Of a DNA stretch of 39,977 nt, positions 16,940 to 25,397 are shown one piece after another. The stretch lies in the NCBI GenBank assembly GCA_020346465.1, contig CP070783.1, positions 1,481,923 to 1,521,899 on the forward strand, written 5' to 3'. Origin of the DNA: Deltaproteobacteria bacterium. Its GTDB lineage: Bacteria; Desulfobacterota; Deferrimicrobia; Deferrimicrobiales; Deferrimicrobiaceae. The notes beneath the pieces are model-generated. The model worked only from the letters and a program-made list of their open reading frames with translations, had not been told where the DNA came from and did no database searches. The position numbers and the translations under genes are program-made. How positions within the stretch are numbered: the stretch's first letter is position 1; each line of letters opens with the position of its first letter.

Positions 16940-18286
16940 ATGGAACACGCCTCCGCTCGGCCTCATCCGGATGCTGCGCTGCTCAACCCCATCGAGAATC
17001 CCGGAAGAACGTATTACTACATCGTGGTGGGGCTGCTGGTCATCATTCTGTACACCGGATTCGTCTATTTTCGGCAGCTCTGGTACGGACTGGGCGTCAC
17101 GGGGATGGCCCAGCCCGTTACGTGGGGTTTTTACATCATCAATTTCGTCTTCTTCATCGGGATCAGCCACGCCGGCACGCTGATCTCCGCCATTCTCCGT
17201 CTGTCCAAGGCCGAGTGGCGACGCCCGATCACCCGCATGGCGGAAGTCATCACCGCGATCGTCCTCGCGATCGGGGGGTTGCATCCGATCATCGACCTGG
17301 GCCGCCCCGACCGGATATCGCATCTCTTTTTCAACGGCCGGCTCCAATCTCCCCTGCTCTGGGACGTCGCCAGCATCACGGCGTATTTCACCGCCAGCAC
17401 GATCTACCTGTACATTCCCCTGATCCCGGACATCGCGATCCTTCGGGATCGCGGAGTGAAACCACGGTGGCTGTACGAATTTCTCTCCTGGGGCTGGCAG
17501 GGAACCGAACGGCAGCACAAGGTGCTCGACCGAGCGATGAACATCCTGATGGTCATGGTGATCCCCATCGCGGTTTCGGTGCACACGATCATCTCCTACA
17601 TCTTCGCCATGACCGTGCAGCCGGGCTGGCACAGCACCATTTTCGGCCCCTACTTCGTGGTCGGGGCGATCTTTTCCGGCATCGCCGCAATCCTGGTCCT
17701 GATGATCGTCTTCCGCAAGGTCTTCCATCTGGAAGGGTACCTGAAGCACATCCACTTCAACTATCTCAGCATCCTGCTGCTGATCATGTCGCTGATCTGG
17801 TTCTACTTCACGTTTTCGGAATACCTGACCGGCTTCTATGGCCATGAACCCAACGAGATGCGCGTGTTCTGGTACAAATTCGCGGGGGACTTCGCGCCTT
17901 ACTTCTGGGCGATGATCGTCTGCAACTTCGCCCTCCCGGTCGCCATCCTCTGCAACAGCAAGACCCGCACGATCCCGGGAATTCTGATCGCCTCCATCTC
18001 CGTGATCATCGGGATGTGGATGGAACGTCTGATCATCGTCGTCCCGTCCTTGGCCAACCCCCGGTTGCCCTACCCCACAGGGATCTACATCCCCAGCCAC
18101 ACGGAATGGATGCTGTTTCTCGGGGGGATCTCGGTGTTCATCCTGGGGTACATGATCTTCGCCCGCTTCTTCCCCGTGATTTCGATCTGGGAGATCGAAG
18201 AGGGGCGCCACGAGAGCGCCAAGATCGTTGCCGAACGGATCACTTCCTACATGCCGGATCCGGAACCCTCCGCGACGGGGGAATAG
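16940..18286 (+). CDS. NrfD-family quinone-interacting membrane subunit (module B, ActC-like)
   Basis: 448 aa, about ten membrane helices. It opens with a ~30-residue polar stretch and the segment LLNPIENPGRTYYYIVV, then VTWGFYIINFVFFIGISHAG, a segment typical of the ActC/QrcD/PsrC branch, and GGLHPIIDLGRPDR, which includes the conserved Asp/Arg near the quinone site. It starts on the base after the Fe-S gene's stop, so the subunits are made together. Alternative complex III has two such proteins (ActC and ActF); only one is present here. The protein would oxidise or reduce menaquinone and could contribute to proton movement. Confidence 0.9.
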   Translation: MEHASARPHPDAALLNPIENPGRTYYYIVVGLLVIILYTGFVYFRQLWYGLGVTGMAQPVTWGFYIINFVFFIGISHAGTLISAILRLSKAEWRRPITRMAEVITAIVLAIGGLHPIIDLGRPDRISHLFFNGRLQSPLLWDVASITAYFTASTIYLYIPLIPDIAILRDRGVKPRWLYEFLSWGWQGTERQHKVLDRAMNILMVMVIPIAVSVHTIISYIFAMTVQPGWHSTIFGPYFVVGAIFSGIAAILVLMIVFRKVFHLEGYLKHIHFNYLSILLLIMSLIWFYFTFSEYLTGFYGHEPNEMRVFWYKFAGDFAPYFWAMIVCNFALPVAILCNSKTRTIPGILIASISVIIGMWMERLIIVVPSLANPRLPYPTGIYIPSHTEWMLFLGGISVFILGYMIFARFFPVISIWEIEEGRHESAKIVAERITSYMPDPEPSATGE

Positions 18287-18366
18287 GGAGGAATCCGGGA
18301 AAAAATGTGTCGCGCATCGAACGGGAGGTTCTATACACTCAATGAAAGGGATACGGAGATCCGCCC

Positions 18367-18609
18367 ATGAATAAGAAAACCATCGAAGCGCTTCAAGTAC
18401 TCTCGATTTCCCTGATCTGGGTGTTGTTCACCGGGATCGCCGTCTGGATTGTCAGCCTGCTGAGGGAATCCCTCAGGCTGCACGACGCACCGGATGCTTC
18501 CGTCGGGATCAGCATCATTGCGATTCCCGTCTTTTTCACCCTCGCTTCGATCCTGACGTACGTGTTCATCGGTTTGAGAAAAGGGCGGAAAGAGGAATCG
18601 GAACCGTAG
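18367..18609 (+). CDS. Small two-helix membrane protein (module B)
   Basis: 80 aa with two predicted membrane helices (about residues 9-32 and 46-69) and a basic C-terminal tail (RKGRKEE). I do not recognise the family. GGAG lies about eight bases before ATG 18367. The position, between the NrfD gene and the terminal cytochrome, is where alternative complex III operons encode ActD/ActE, so it is a good candidate for an accessory subunit. It could also help assemble the complex or anchor the cytochrome. Confidence 0.7.
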   Translation: MNKKTIEALQVLSISLIWVLFTGIAVWIVSLLRESLRLHDAPDASVGISIIAIPVFFTLASILTYVFIGLRKGRKEESEP

Positions 18610-18667
18610 GGAACATCCGAGGTCGGATCGCCGGAGACCGGGGAGATCGTCGAGGGAGATGACATCC

Positions 18668-19909
18668 ATGCGAGAGAGGAAATCAAGCACGATTGCCGTT
18701 GGCACATCCGGAGTGCTTTGCCTTCTCGCCGTCGCCGTCCTCCTGATCGGGGGCGGTTGCAGCAAGAAGGAAACCGGCCCGACGGAGAGGACCATCTCGA
18801 AATCAGAGCCTGCGGCCTTCCAGCCCCAACTGAACAGCGACCTCATCCAGGGCCGGAAGGTCTTCGAGGAAAAACATTGCAGCCAGTGCCACTCGATCTT
18901 CGAGCGGGAGCGGAAGATCGGGCCCAAGCTGGGATCCGACAGGGTCTACGGAAGCTTCCTGGACATCTTCTCCACCCTTTGGAACCACGCCCCGGCCATG
19001 GCGGTATACATGAGAAAAGAGGTGCTGGACCGCCCCCGGTTCAGCACGCCCGAACTGAACCAACTGGTCTCTTTTCTCTATATGCTGCCCTATCTCGGCG
19101 AATCGGGGAGTCCCCGGAAAGGCGAGGCTTTGCTCCAGGAAAAAACCTGCTTTGAATGTCATTCCCTCGGCAGAAAAGGGAGAAAAGACGGGGTACCGCT
19201 GGATGCTCTCGGCGTCTACCAGTCCCAGGTCATCCTGCTGCAGCGCATGTGGAACCATGGGCCGGAGATGATCGGACAGATGGAGTCGAAAGGGACCGCC
19301 ATCCCCACCTTTTCCGGCAACGACATGACGGACATCTTTGCCGCCCTGACGGAATCGGCGACGGAGAAAAGCCGAAAAGTATTCCTGGGAGTCGGAAACA
19401 CGGAAAACGGGCGGAAGATTTTCACGGACAAGGGATGCTCCAAATGTCACGCCATCTTCGGCAAAGGAGGGAAGGAGGCGCCGGATCTGGGGAAAGCCGT
19501 TTCCCAGGCGAACGTTACCTCGCTGATCACCCAGATGTGGAACCACGCGGGGACCATGCGGAAACGGTTTGCCAAGATGAAACTGACGTGGCCGTACTTC
19601 CACGAAACGGAGATGAACGACCTGATCGTGTTCCTTTACTCGTTAAATTACGAGGACAAATCCGGGGATGCCGCGAAGGGAGAACGAATCTTCCGGGACA
19701 ACCGATGCGTCGACTGCCATTTCAAGACAGACGCGGACAAACAGAAGATCGTCGGTGACATCAAATCGGCCAACGCCATATTGTTCGCCACGCACCTGTG
19801 GAACCACATTCCCGCCATGGAGGCCGCGATGGTGACCCAGGCGGTGCCGTGGCCCGAGATGAGCGGCCAGGATCTGCGGGACGTCCTCGCGTTCCTCAAG
19901 GGTCAATAA
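18668..19909 (+). CDS. Lipoprotein with four tandem monohaem cytochrome c domains (module B)
   Basis: 413 aa. A lipoprotein signal ends at IGGGC (Cys31). The rest is four class-I-like cytochrome c units, each with one haem site (CSQCH, CFECH, CSKCH, CVDCH) followed ~45-55 residues later by a repeated WNH motif (LWNHAPAM, MWNHGPEM, MWNHAGTM, LWNHIPAM) and a final helix with FLY or FLK. The Met at the end of the motif may be the sixth haem ligand; this is inference. The subunit probably takes electrons from the module B complex, like ActE, but with four haems in a row. ATG 18668 is preferred because AGGGAG is nine bases upstream; ATG 18659 overlaps that site. Confidence 0.87.
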   Translation: MRERKSSTIAVGTSGVLCLLAVAVLLIGGGCSKKETGPTERTISKSEPAAFQPQLNSDLIQGRKVFEEKHCSQCHSIFERERKIGPKLGSDRVYGSFLDIFSTLWNHAPAMAVYMRKEVLDRPRFSTPELNQLVSFLYMLPYLGESGSPRKGEALLQEKTCFECHSLGRKGRKDGVPLDALGVYQSQVILLQRMWNHGPEMIGQMESKGTAIPTFSGNDMTDIFAALTESATEKSRKVFLGVGNTENGRKIFTDKGCSKCHAIFGKGGKEAPDLGKAVSQANVTSLITQMWNHAGTMRKRFAKMKLTWPYFHETEMNDLIVFLYSLNYEDKSGDAAKGERIFRDNRCVDCHFKTDADKQKIVGDIKSANAILFATHLWNHIPAMEAAMVTQAVPWPEMSGQDLRDVLAFLKGQ

Positions 19910-19925
19910 CCGGGCGCAACGCGGG

Positions 19926-19946
19926 CCGGTCGGCACCCCCGACCGG
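19926..19946. terminator. Hairpin between convergent modules B and C
   Basis: CCGGTCGG and CCGACCGG form a perfect 8-bp stem with a 5-base loop, sixteen bases after the module B cytochrome stop and six before the module C NrfD stop. No strong T-run follows, so it is a probable rather than certain bidirectional terminator. Confidence 0.5.
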
Positions 19947-19951
19947 TCTCC

Positions 19952-21250
19952 TCATTGCGTAAGCAGGTCCCCCTCCTCCCCGACATCCTCTGCCACCCGG
20001 CGGACAAGGAACAACTCGTCGCCGATGTGCGGGTGGATCCCGTCCTCCCCCACGTGGAAGTCGCCGTTCATGATCGGGATCGCAATCCGGAGGAGCATCG
20101 TGTACACCAGAAGCCCCGCCGCCCAGATCCCCATGGTAACCAGGATCTCGGTCCCGGTCGGGGAGTACTCGTAGAAGTCCCCGAGGACGTCCGGGACGAA
20201 TCCCGGGATCACGAGCCCCATCCCCTTCTCGATGTACACGCCGACGAAAATGAGGATGCAGCCGATGTTGAGAGTGACCTGGTTCTCCCGCGTCTGGGGG
20301 ATCAGGAAGAGGAAGAAGGCCGTGATGTTGAACAGGGTCGCGGTCCAGATGTAGGAAACGAGGTCCGAGTGCCCTTCGAGACCCTGGTACAGGTACTTCA
20401 TCGGCGCCAGGTGGGCGGTGTCGGAGTAGTACTCCTTGAACACCTCGGCGCCGAGCAGGAACAGGTTGAGGAACATCGCGTAGGCGATGAGTTCCGCGAT
20501 CTTGAAGATCGCCTGGTCCGTGATCTTGAACTTCGTCCACTTCCGGATGACCTGGAACATGAGGATCATGCCGGCCGGCCCGGAGCAGAACGCCGAGGCG
20601 AGAAACCGCGGGGCGAGGATCGACGCGTTCCAGAAGGGCCGCGCCGCCAACCCGTTGTAGAGGAAAGCGGTCACCGTGTGGATGGAGACCGCCGCCGGAA
20701 TGGAGAACAGCAGAAGCGGCGTGACGTACTTCATGTTCGGCTGGCGCTTGTAGTAATAGCTGTACAGCATGTACCCCGCGATTGAAAAGTTCAGGACGAG
20801 GTACATGTTCAGGACGACGACGTCCCACGCCAGCAGGGACTGGGGGAAGTTCAGGATCCCGATCTTCGGGATCAGATGCCAGAACCGTTCGGGACGCCCG
20901 AGGTCGACCGTGACGAAGAGCAGGCACATCACCATCGCGGATACGGCCACGAGCTCGCCCAGGATCGCGATCTCCTTGATCGGCTTCCACTGGTAGACGT
21001 ACGCCGGGATGACGAGCAGGACGGCGGCGGCCGCCACGCCGACCATGAAGGTGAAATTGGAGATGTAGAACCCCCAGGAAACCTGGTCCCGCATGGCGGT
21101 GACGATCAACCCGTTGTACAACTGATTCACGTAGGCGGCGACCCCGATTCCCACGAAGGCCAGTAGGACATAGACCCAGGTATAGTAGAGCTTGCTTCCC
21201 TGCCTCAGGAGGATGAAACAGCCCTTGACGAACGCCCAGACTTTTTTCAT
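19952..21250 (-). CDS. NrfD-family membrane subunit, DsrP/HmeB-like (module C)
   Basis: 432 aa, about ten membrane helices. The opening QGSKLYYTWVYVLLAFVG, then VSWGFYISNFTFMVGVAAAA and VTVDLGRPERFWHLIP, resemble DsrP/HmeB of the sulphite-reduction DsrMKJOP complex and related Hme/Act proteins. It should bind menaquinone and exchange electrons with the Tat-exported Fe-S protein encoded upstream (19 bases between them). The C-terminal ~30 residues are polar and acidic. There is no dsrM, dsrK or dsrJ nearby, so this is not a standard Dsr complex. Confidence 0.87.
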   Translation of the reverse strand: MKKVWAFVKGCFILLRQGSKLYYTWVYVLLAFVGIGVAAYVNQLYNGLIVTAMRDQVSWGFYISNFTFMVGVAAAAVLLVIPAYVYQWKPIKEIAILGELVAVSAMVMCLLFVTVDLGRPERFWHLIPKIGILNFPQSLLAWDVVVLNMYLVLNFSIAGYMLYSYYYKRQPNMKYVTPLLLFSIPAAVSIHTVTAFLYNGLAARPFWNASILAPRFLASAFCSGPAGMILMFQVIRKWTKFKITDQAIFKIAELIAYAMFLNLFLLGAEVFKEYYSDTAHLAPMKYLYQGLEGHSDLVSYIWTATLFNITAFFLFLIPQTRENQVTLNIGCILIFVGVYIEKGMGLVIPGFVPDVLGDFYEYSPTGTEILVTMGIWAAGLLVYTMLLRIAIPIMNGDFHVGEDGIHPHIGDELFLVRRVAEDVGEEGDLLTQ

Positions 21251-21269
21251 CGGTTCCCTCTCCCGCCGG

Positions 21270-22196
21270 TCAGACGGAGTAGAAGTAGTAGAACTTCGGC
21301 TGGGTATTTAACTCCTCCTTGAGGATGAACACCCGCTTGTTCTCGATCACGAAGCGGATCTCGCTTTCCGGGTCGAGCAGGTTCCCGAACTTGCGGGCCC
21401 CGACGGGGCAGACCTCGACGCACGCCGGATACTTGCCCTCCATCTCCCGGGTGCGCTGCATGCAGAAGATGCACTTCTCGACCACCCCGACGGGCCTCGG
21501 GCGGTTCCCCAGGTAATGCGTGTCGGGGTTCACATCCGCGGCCGGCAGGCCGGGTTTCTTCCAGTTGAAATGCCTCGCCCCGTAAGGGCACGCCGCCATG
21601 CAGTACCGGCAACCGATGCACCAGTTGTAATCCACCACCACGATGCCGTCGTTCTCCTTCCAGGTCGCCTGGACCGGACACACCTTGGTGCACGGCGCAT
21701 TTTCACACTGATGGCACTGGACGGGCATGTAGAAATGCCCTTCCTCGGGGACGTTCGCCGGGTTGTAGTACTGTTCGGCGTGCTCCAGGTCGACCCCCCT
21801 TTCCTTGGACAGCCGGAGAACCCGGATCCAGTGGATCTGGGGGTCGCGGGACTGGTTGTTTTCGGACACGCACCCGTACACGCACCTGCGGCATCCGATG
21901 CAACGGGACAGGTCGAGGCCGTACCCGTACAGCACGCCCTCCAGGGAGGGTGTCGTCTTGACCTTCACCGGCTTGCCGTAGCGGGTGCTGTATTCTGCCT
22001 CGAGCCGGGCCACGACGTCCTGGACCTCGGACCGGCTCAGTTCCCGGAAATTCTTCTGGAAAAACGATTCCCAGACGGCGGCGGAAGCATCGTTCGAGGG
22101 AACGGCCAGCGCGCCCAGCCCCGCCGCCAGTCCCTTCAACGCTTTCCTGCGCGTGAGCCGGAAGATGCGATCCGCGCGCGTTTTCCTATCCGACAT
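21270..22196 (-). CDS. Tat-exported four-cluster Fe-S protein (module C)
   Basis: 308 aa. The twin-arginine signal is LTRRKALKGLAAGLGAL (Arg16-Arg17). An extra ~60-residue helical stretch precedes the ferredoxin domain. Cysteine groups are CIGCRRCVYGC, CHQCENAPCTKVC, CIGCRYCMAAC and CIFC…CVEVC, giving four [4Fe-4S] sites as in DsrO/HmeA and ActB2. GAGGAG lies eight bases before ATG 22196. It sits between the tetrahaem cytochrome and NrfD genes and should join the two. Confidence 0.9.
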   Translation of the reverse strand: MSDRKTRADRIFRLTRRKALKGLAAGLGALAVPSNDASAAVWESFFQKNFRELSRSEVQDVVARLEAEYSTRYGKPVKVKTTPSLEGVLYGYGLDLSRCIGCRRCVYGCVSENNQSRDPQIHWIRVLRLSKERGVDLEHAEQYYNPANVPEEGHFYMPVQCHQCENAPCTKVCPVQATWKENDGIVVVDYNWCIGCRYCMAACPYGARHFNWKKPGLPAADVNPDTHYLGNRPRPVGVVEKCIFCMQRTREMEGKYPACVEVCPVGARKFGNLLDPESEIRFVIENKRVFILKEELNTQPKFYYFYSV

Positions 22197-22236
22197 GTCG
22201 TTCTCTCCTCAACGGGTTGGTGGGCAACCTGCCCCC

Positions 22237-22782
22237 TTACCGTATGTTTTCCGCACGTTCGGGAGGCGGCTTCGGCTGGATCGGTTTGAACCGGGGGTTG
22301 TGCGGATTATGGCAATGAGCGCACAGCAGGTATTCCTTCCTCCCGTTCCACAATCCCGTGCGCTTCCCGTGGATGCCCATCTTCCAGTCACGGTATTTGT
22401 CCCCGTGGCACTGGCCGCACAGCCGGTAACTGTGGTTGAAGTCGATCTGCTCCCCGGACACCAGCCTCAGTTTGTCGCGGTTCTTCAAATCGTGACAGTC
22501 CAGGCACCATCGCTCGTTTTCCGCGTGGTTCTTCAGTTGAATGTCCGTGTGCTCATCCTCGAGGACCCGGCGTTTCGGGTTCGGGGGAATGTCGGAGTGG
22601 CACTCGGTGCAGGGAAAGATCCCCTCCGTAAACGGAGGCGGCGGAACCATGTAGTCCTCGGTCTCCGATTTCGGCGGCGTCAGCCAGAACTCCCTGCGGC
22701 CGGCGTGTCCCGCAACCGTGACAAAAATCGTGACTGTCGCCAGAGCAAACGCAGCAAGGAAATAGATCGTACGGTTTTTCAT
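22237..22782 (-). CDS. Tetrahaem c-type cytochrome, membrane-anchored (module C)
   Basis: 181 aa. An N-terminal helix (IYFLAAFALATVTIFVTV) acts as membrane anchor or uncleaved signal. Four CxxCH sites follow: CTECH, CLDCH, CGQCH, CAHCH, with several free histidines suitable as distal ligands. The C-terminus is Pro-rich. It is larger and richer in haem than DsrJ, which has three haems. I chose ATG 22782, which has GAGG six bases upstream; a GTG at 22794 would add four residues. A minus-strand TATATT at 22844-22839 may be its -10 box, but no good -35 is visible. Confidence 0.85.
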   Translation of the reverse strand: MKNRTIYFLAAFALATVTIFVTVAGHAGRREFWLTPPKSETEDYMVPPPPFTEGIFPCTECHSDIPPNPKRRVLEDEHTDIQLKNHAENERWCLDCHDLKNRDKLRLVSGEQIDFNHSYRLCGQCHGDKYRDWKMGIHGKRTGLWNGRKEYLLCAHCHNPHNPRFKPIQPKPPPERAENIR

Positions 22783-22907
22783 TTCACGCCTCACTCGCCT
22801 GGAGGGAATAGGGCCGGCAGCAAACGCAAGCGGTTCCTAATATACACCGAGGTTGCGCCCACCTCCATGATTTTTCCCCTTCGCCGGCCTCCGGCCTTTC
22901 CCGCACA

Positions 22908-22926
22908 AGGGATCCGCGGGATCCCT
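22908..22926 (-). terminator. Hairpin downstream of the rubrerythrin-like gene
   Basis: AGGGATCC and GGATCCCT form a perfect 8-bp stem around a 3-base loop, about twenty bases after the rubrerythrin-like stop. No T-run follows immediately. It separates that gene from the module C operon transcribed in the same direction. Confidence 0.4.
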
Positions 22927-22945
22927 CCGATGCCGGCCGTCCCCC

Positions 22946-23461
22946 TTACCCGTCCTGCATCCGGAGCCCCTGGGCCTCCAGGAAATCGAGGTATTCGTAG
23001 ATGATGTTGAAGTGGGAATCCTCCTCGCCCGCAAGGAGCTTGAAGAACCTCTTCTCCTGGGGGTTGGTCGCCGCCTTCGACATCCGCAGGTACATCTCCC
23101 GCCCCTCCGCCTCGAAGGCGAGGGCCTTGCGCATCCCGTCCACCGCCTCCCCGGAGATGACCTTCTCCTTCCGGATCCGGCTGTGCTCCCGCCGGAACAG
23201 CCGCATCCTCGAGTCGTGCGGCGTGCTCGACACCTTGGGGAATTTCCCCTCCTCCTCGAGCTTGCGGGCGATCGCCTGGATATCCTCCATATGTTTCGTC
23301 TCCAGCTGCGCCAGCAGCAAAAAGACGTGCTTGGCGAACGAATCCACGCTCTTGGCGGCGGCCGCGGTGAAAAAGCGCTTCCCCTCCGTCTCGAACCGCA
23401 ACGCCCTCTCCAGGGCGCTCGCGGGGTTCTTCTTTCCCGCTGTCAGACCGGGTTTCCGCAT
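22946..23461 (-). CDS. Rubrerythrin-like ferritin-superfamily protein
   Basis: 171 aa, all-helical, with the two-fold ferritin-like pattern: FETEGKRFF followed by LETKH (Glu54-x2-His57), then FEAEGREMY followed by EEDSH. These Glu and ExxH residues form the di-iron site of the rubrerythrin/erythrin family, which reduces peroxide or stores iron in anaerobes. There is no C-terminal rubredoxin domain, so the electron donor is separate. GGGAGGG directly before ATG 23461 sets the start. It probably protects the iron- and haem-rich respiratory proteins from oxidative damage; that link is inference from position. Confidence 0.82.
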   Translation of the reverse strand: MRKPGLTAGKKNPASALERALRFETEGKRFFTAAAAKSVDSFAKHVFLLLAQLETKHMEDIQAIARKLEEEGKFPKVSSTPHDSRMRLFRREHSRIRKEKVISGEAVDGMRKALAFEAEGREMYLRMSKAATNPQEKRFFKLLAGEEDSHFNIIYEYLDFLEAQGLRMQDG

Positions 23462-23557
23462 ATGCCCTCCCTCGTCATGGAAACTGGTTTAGCGTACTAT
23501 TATGCATTCCCGACCGGGGGGATTCCAGCGCTTTTCGCCCCCCTCCCCGGGCGGGGC

Positions 23558-25384
23558 TCACTCCCGCGCCCCGGCCTGCGGCTCCCTTTTTCTCAGACGC
23601 TGCCCCGCCGCCAGCACCTTCTTGCGGAGACGGACCGCCGCCGGCGTCACCTCGACCAGCTCGTCCCCGTTGATGAACTCGATCGCCTTCTCCAGCGACA
23701 GGATCCTCGGCGGGACGAGCCGAAGCGCCTCGTCGGCCCCCGCCGCGCGGATGTTCGTGAGCTTCTTCTCCTTGGTCACGTTGACGTCCATGTCGACCGG
23801 GCGGGAGTTCTCCCCGATGATCATCCCCCCGTACACCCGCTCCCCCTCCCCGAGGAAGAGGGTCCCCCGCGGCTGGAGATGGTAGAGGGCGTATGCGGTC
23901 GTGCGCCCCTCCCGGTCGGCCACCAGCGCTCCCGCGACCCGGTCCCGGATGGCGCCCTGCCAGGGCTCGTACCCGTCGAAGAGGTGGTTGAGCAGGCCGG
24001 TGCCGCGCGTCTCCGTCAGGAACTCCGACCGGAAGCCGATGAGCCCCCGCGAGGGAATCCGGTACTCGAGCCGCGCCCGGCCCCTCCCCGGGTTGATCAT
24101 CCTCACCATCTTCGCCCTCCGGACCCCGAGGCTCCGCGTGACGGCCCCGATGTACGGCTCGGGGACGTCGAGGAAAAGCATCTCGACCGGCTCCAGGAGG
24201 ACGCCGTTCTCCACCCTCGTGATGACCTCCGGGCGGGAGACGGAGAGCTCGAACCCCTCGCGCCGCATCATCTCGACGAGGATCGCCAGCTGCAGCTCCC
24301 CCCGTCCCATCACGGGGAACGAATCGGTCCCCGAAAAATCGATCCGGAGCGCGACGTTGGCCAGGAGCTCCCTCTCGAGACGCTCGCGGATCTTGCGCGA
24401 CGTGACGAGACTCCCCTCCTGCCCCGCGAAGGGGGACGTGTTGATCGAGAAGACCATGGAGACCGTGGGCTCGTCGACCGCGATCCGGGGGAGGGCAAGG
24501 GGGGTTTCCGCGTCGGAGACCGTGTCGCCGATCGTGGCGCGCTCCGCGCCGGCCAGCGCGACGATATCCCCGGCGGAGGCCTCCCGGACCTCCTTTTTCG
24601 ACAGCCCGTCATACCGGTACAGCGCCGTCACCTTGACCCGCTCCGTGGCTCCCGCGTCCCCGCACACCGCGACCGGATCCCCCGCCCGGACGGTCCCGTG
24701 GAAGACCCGACCGACCGCAAGCCGGCCCAGGTACTCGCTGTAGTCGAGATGCGTGACAAGAAGCTGGAGGACCGCCGCCGGATCCCCGGACGGGGGCGGG
24801 ATGTGGGAGAGGAGCCGGTCGAACAGCGGGCGGAGGTCGCGCGACTCCCCCCCGTCCCGCTCCCGGGCCGTCCCCGCCCGCGCGTTCGTGAGCAGGATGG
24901 GGAACTCGAGCTGGTCCTCGGTCGCATCCAGGTCGATGAACAGGTCGTACACCTCGCTGATCACCTCGTCGATCCGGGCGTCCGGGCGGTCGACCTTGTT
25001 CACGGCGAGCACGACGGGGAGCTCGCGCTCCAGCGCCTTCTTGAGGACAAACCGCGTCTGGGGGAGCGGCCCTTCGGAGGCGTCGACGAGGAGCAGCACC
25101 CCGTCGACCATCTTGAGCGTCCGCTCCACCTCGCCTCCGAAGTCGGCGTGTCCCGGGGTGTCCACGATGTTGATCTTCACGCCCCCGTAGACCACGGAGG
25201 CGTTCTTCGCCATGATCGTGATCCCCTTCTCCCGCTCCAGGTCGATGGAGTCCATCACGCGGTCGGGAACGGTCTGGTTCTCCCGGAAGATGCCGCTCTG
25301 CCAGAGCATCGCATCGACCAGCGTGGTCTTTCCGTGGTCCACATGGGCGATGATCGCCACGTTCCGGACAGGGAGAGCGTGCAT
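23558..25384 (-). CDS. typA: Translational GTPase TypA/BipA
   Basis: 608 aa, the usual length. The G domain has AHVDHGKTT (residues 13-21), switch [18 protein letters not shown] and NKVDRPDA, followed by the EF-Tu-like domain II, EF-G-like domains III and V, and the BipA-specific C-terminal domain (NLRSRG-like positions are replaced by GLIGFRSEF … [13 protein letters not shown] and [15 protein letters not shown]). It binds 70S ribosomes in a GTP-dependent way and helps in ribosome assembly and stress adaptation. It is the second gene after the SLOG-like gene, 13 bases apart. Confidence 0.96.
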   Translation of the reverse strand: MHALPVRNVAIIAHVDHGKTTLVDAMLWQSGIFRENQTVPDRVMDSIDLEREKGITIMAKNASVVYGGVKINIVDTPGHADFGGEVERTLKMVDGVLLLVDASEGPLPQTRFVLKKALERELPVVLAVNKVDRPDARIDEVISEVYDLFIDLDATEDQLEFPILLTNARAGTARERDGGESRDLRPLFDRLLSHIPPPSGDPAAVLQLLVTHLDYSEYLGRLAVGRVFHGTVRAGDPVAVCGDAGATERVKVTALYRYDGLSKKEVREASAGDIVALAGAERATIGDTVSDAETPLALPRIAVDEPTVSMVFSINTSPFAGQEGSLVTSRKIRERLERELLANVALRIDFSGTDSFPVMGRGELQLAILVEMMRREGFELSVSRPEVITRVENGVLLEPVEMLFLDVPEPYIGAVTRSLGVRRAKMVRMINPGRGRARLEYRIPSRGLIGFRSEFLTETRGTGLLNHLFDGYEPWQGAIRDRVAGALVADREGRTTAYALYHLQPRGTLFLGEGERVYGGMIIGENSRPVDMDVNVTKEKKLTNIRAAGADEALRLVPPRILSLEKAIEFINGDELVEVTPAAVRLRKKVLAAGQRLRKREPQAGARE

Positions 25385-25397
25385 GCGGGGACGGCCC

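Noticed and set aside
19952-22782. Dissimilatory sulphite reductase complex (DsrMKJOP)
   Set aside because: Only O- and P-like proteins are present, the cytochrome has four haems and dsrM, dsrK, dsrJ and dsrAB are absent from the window.
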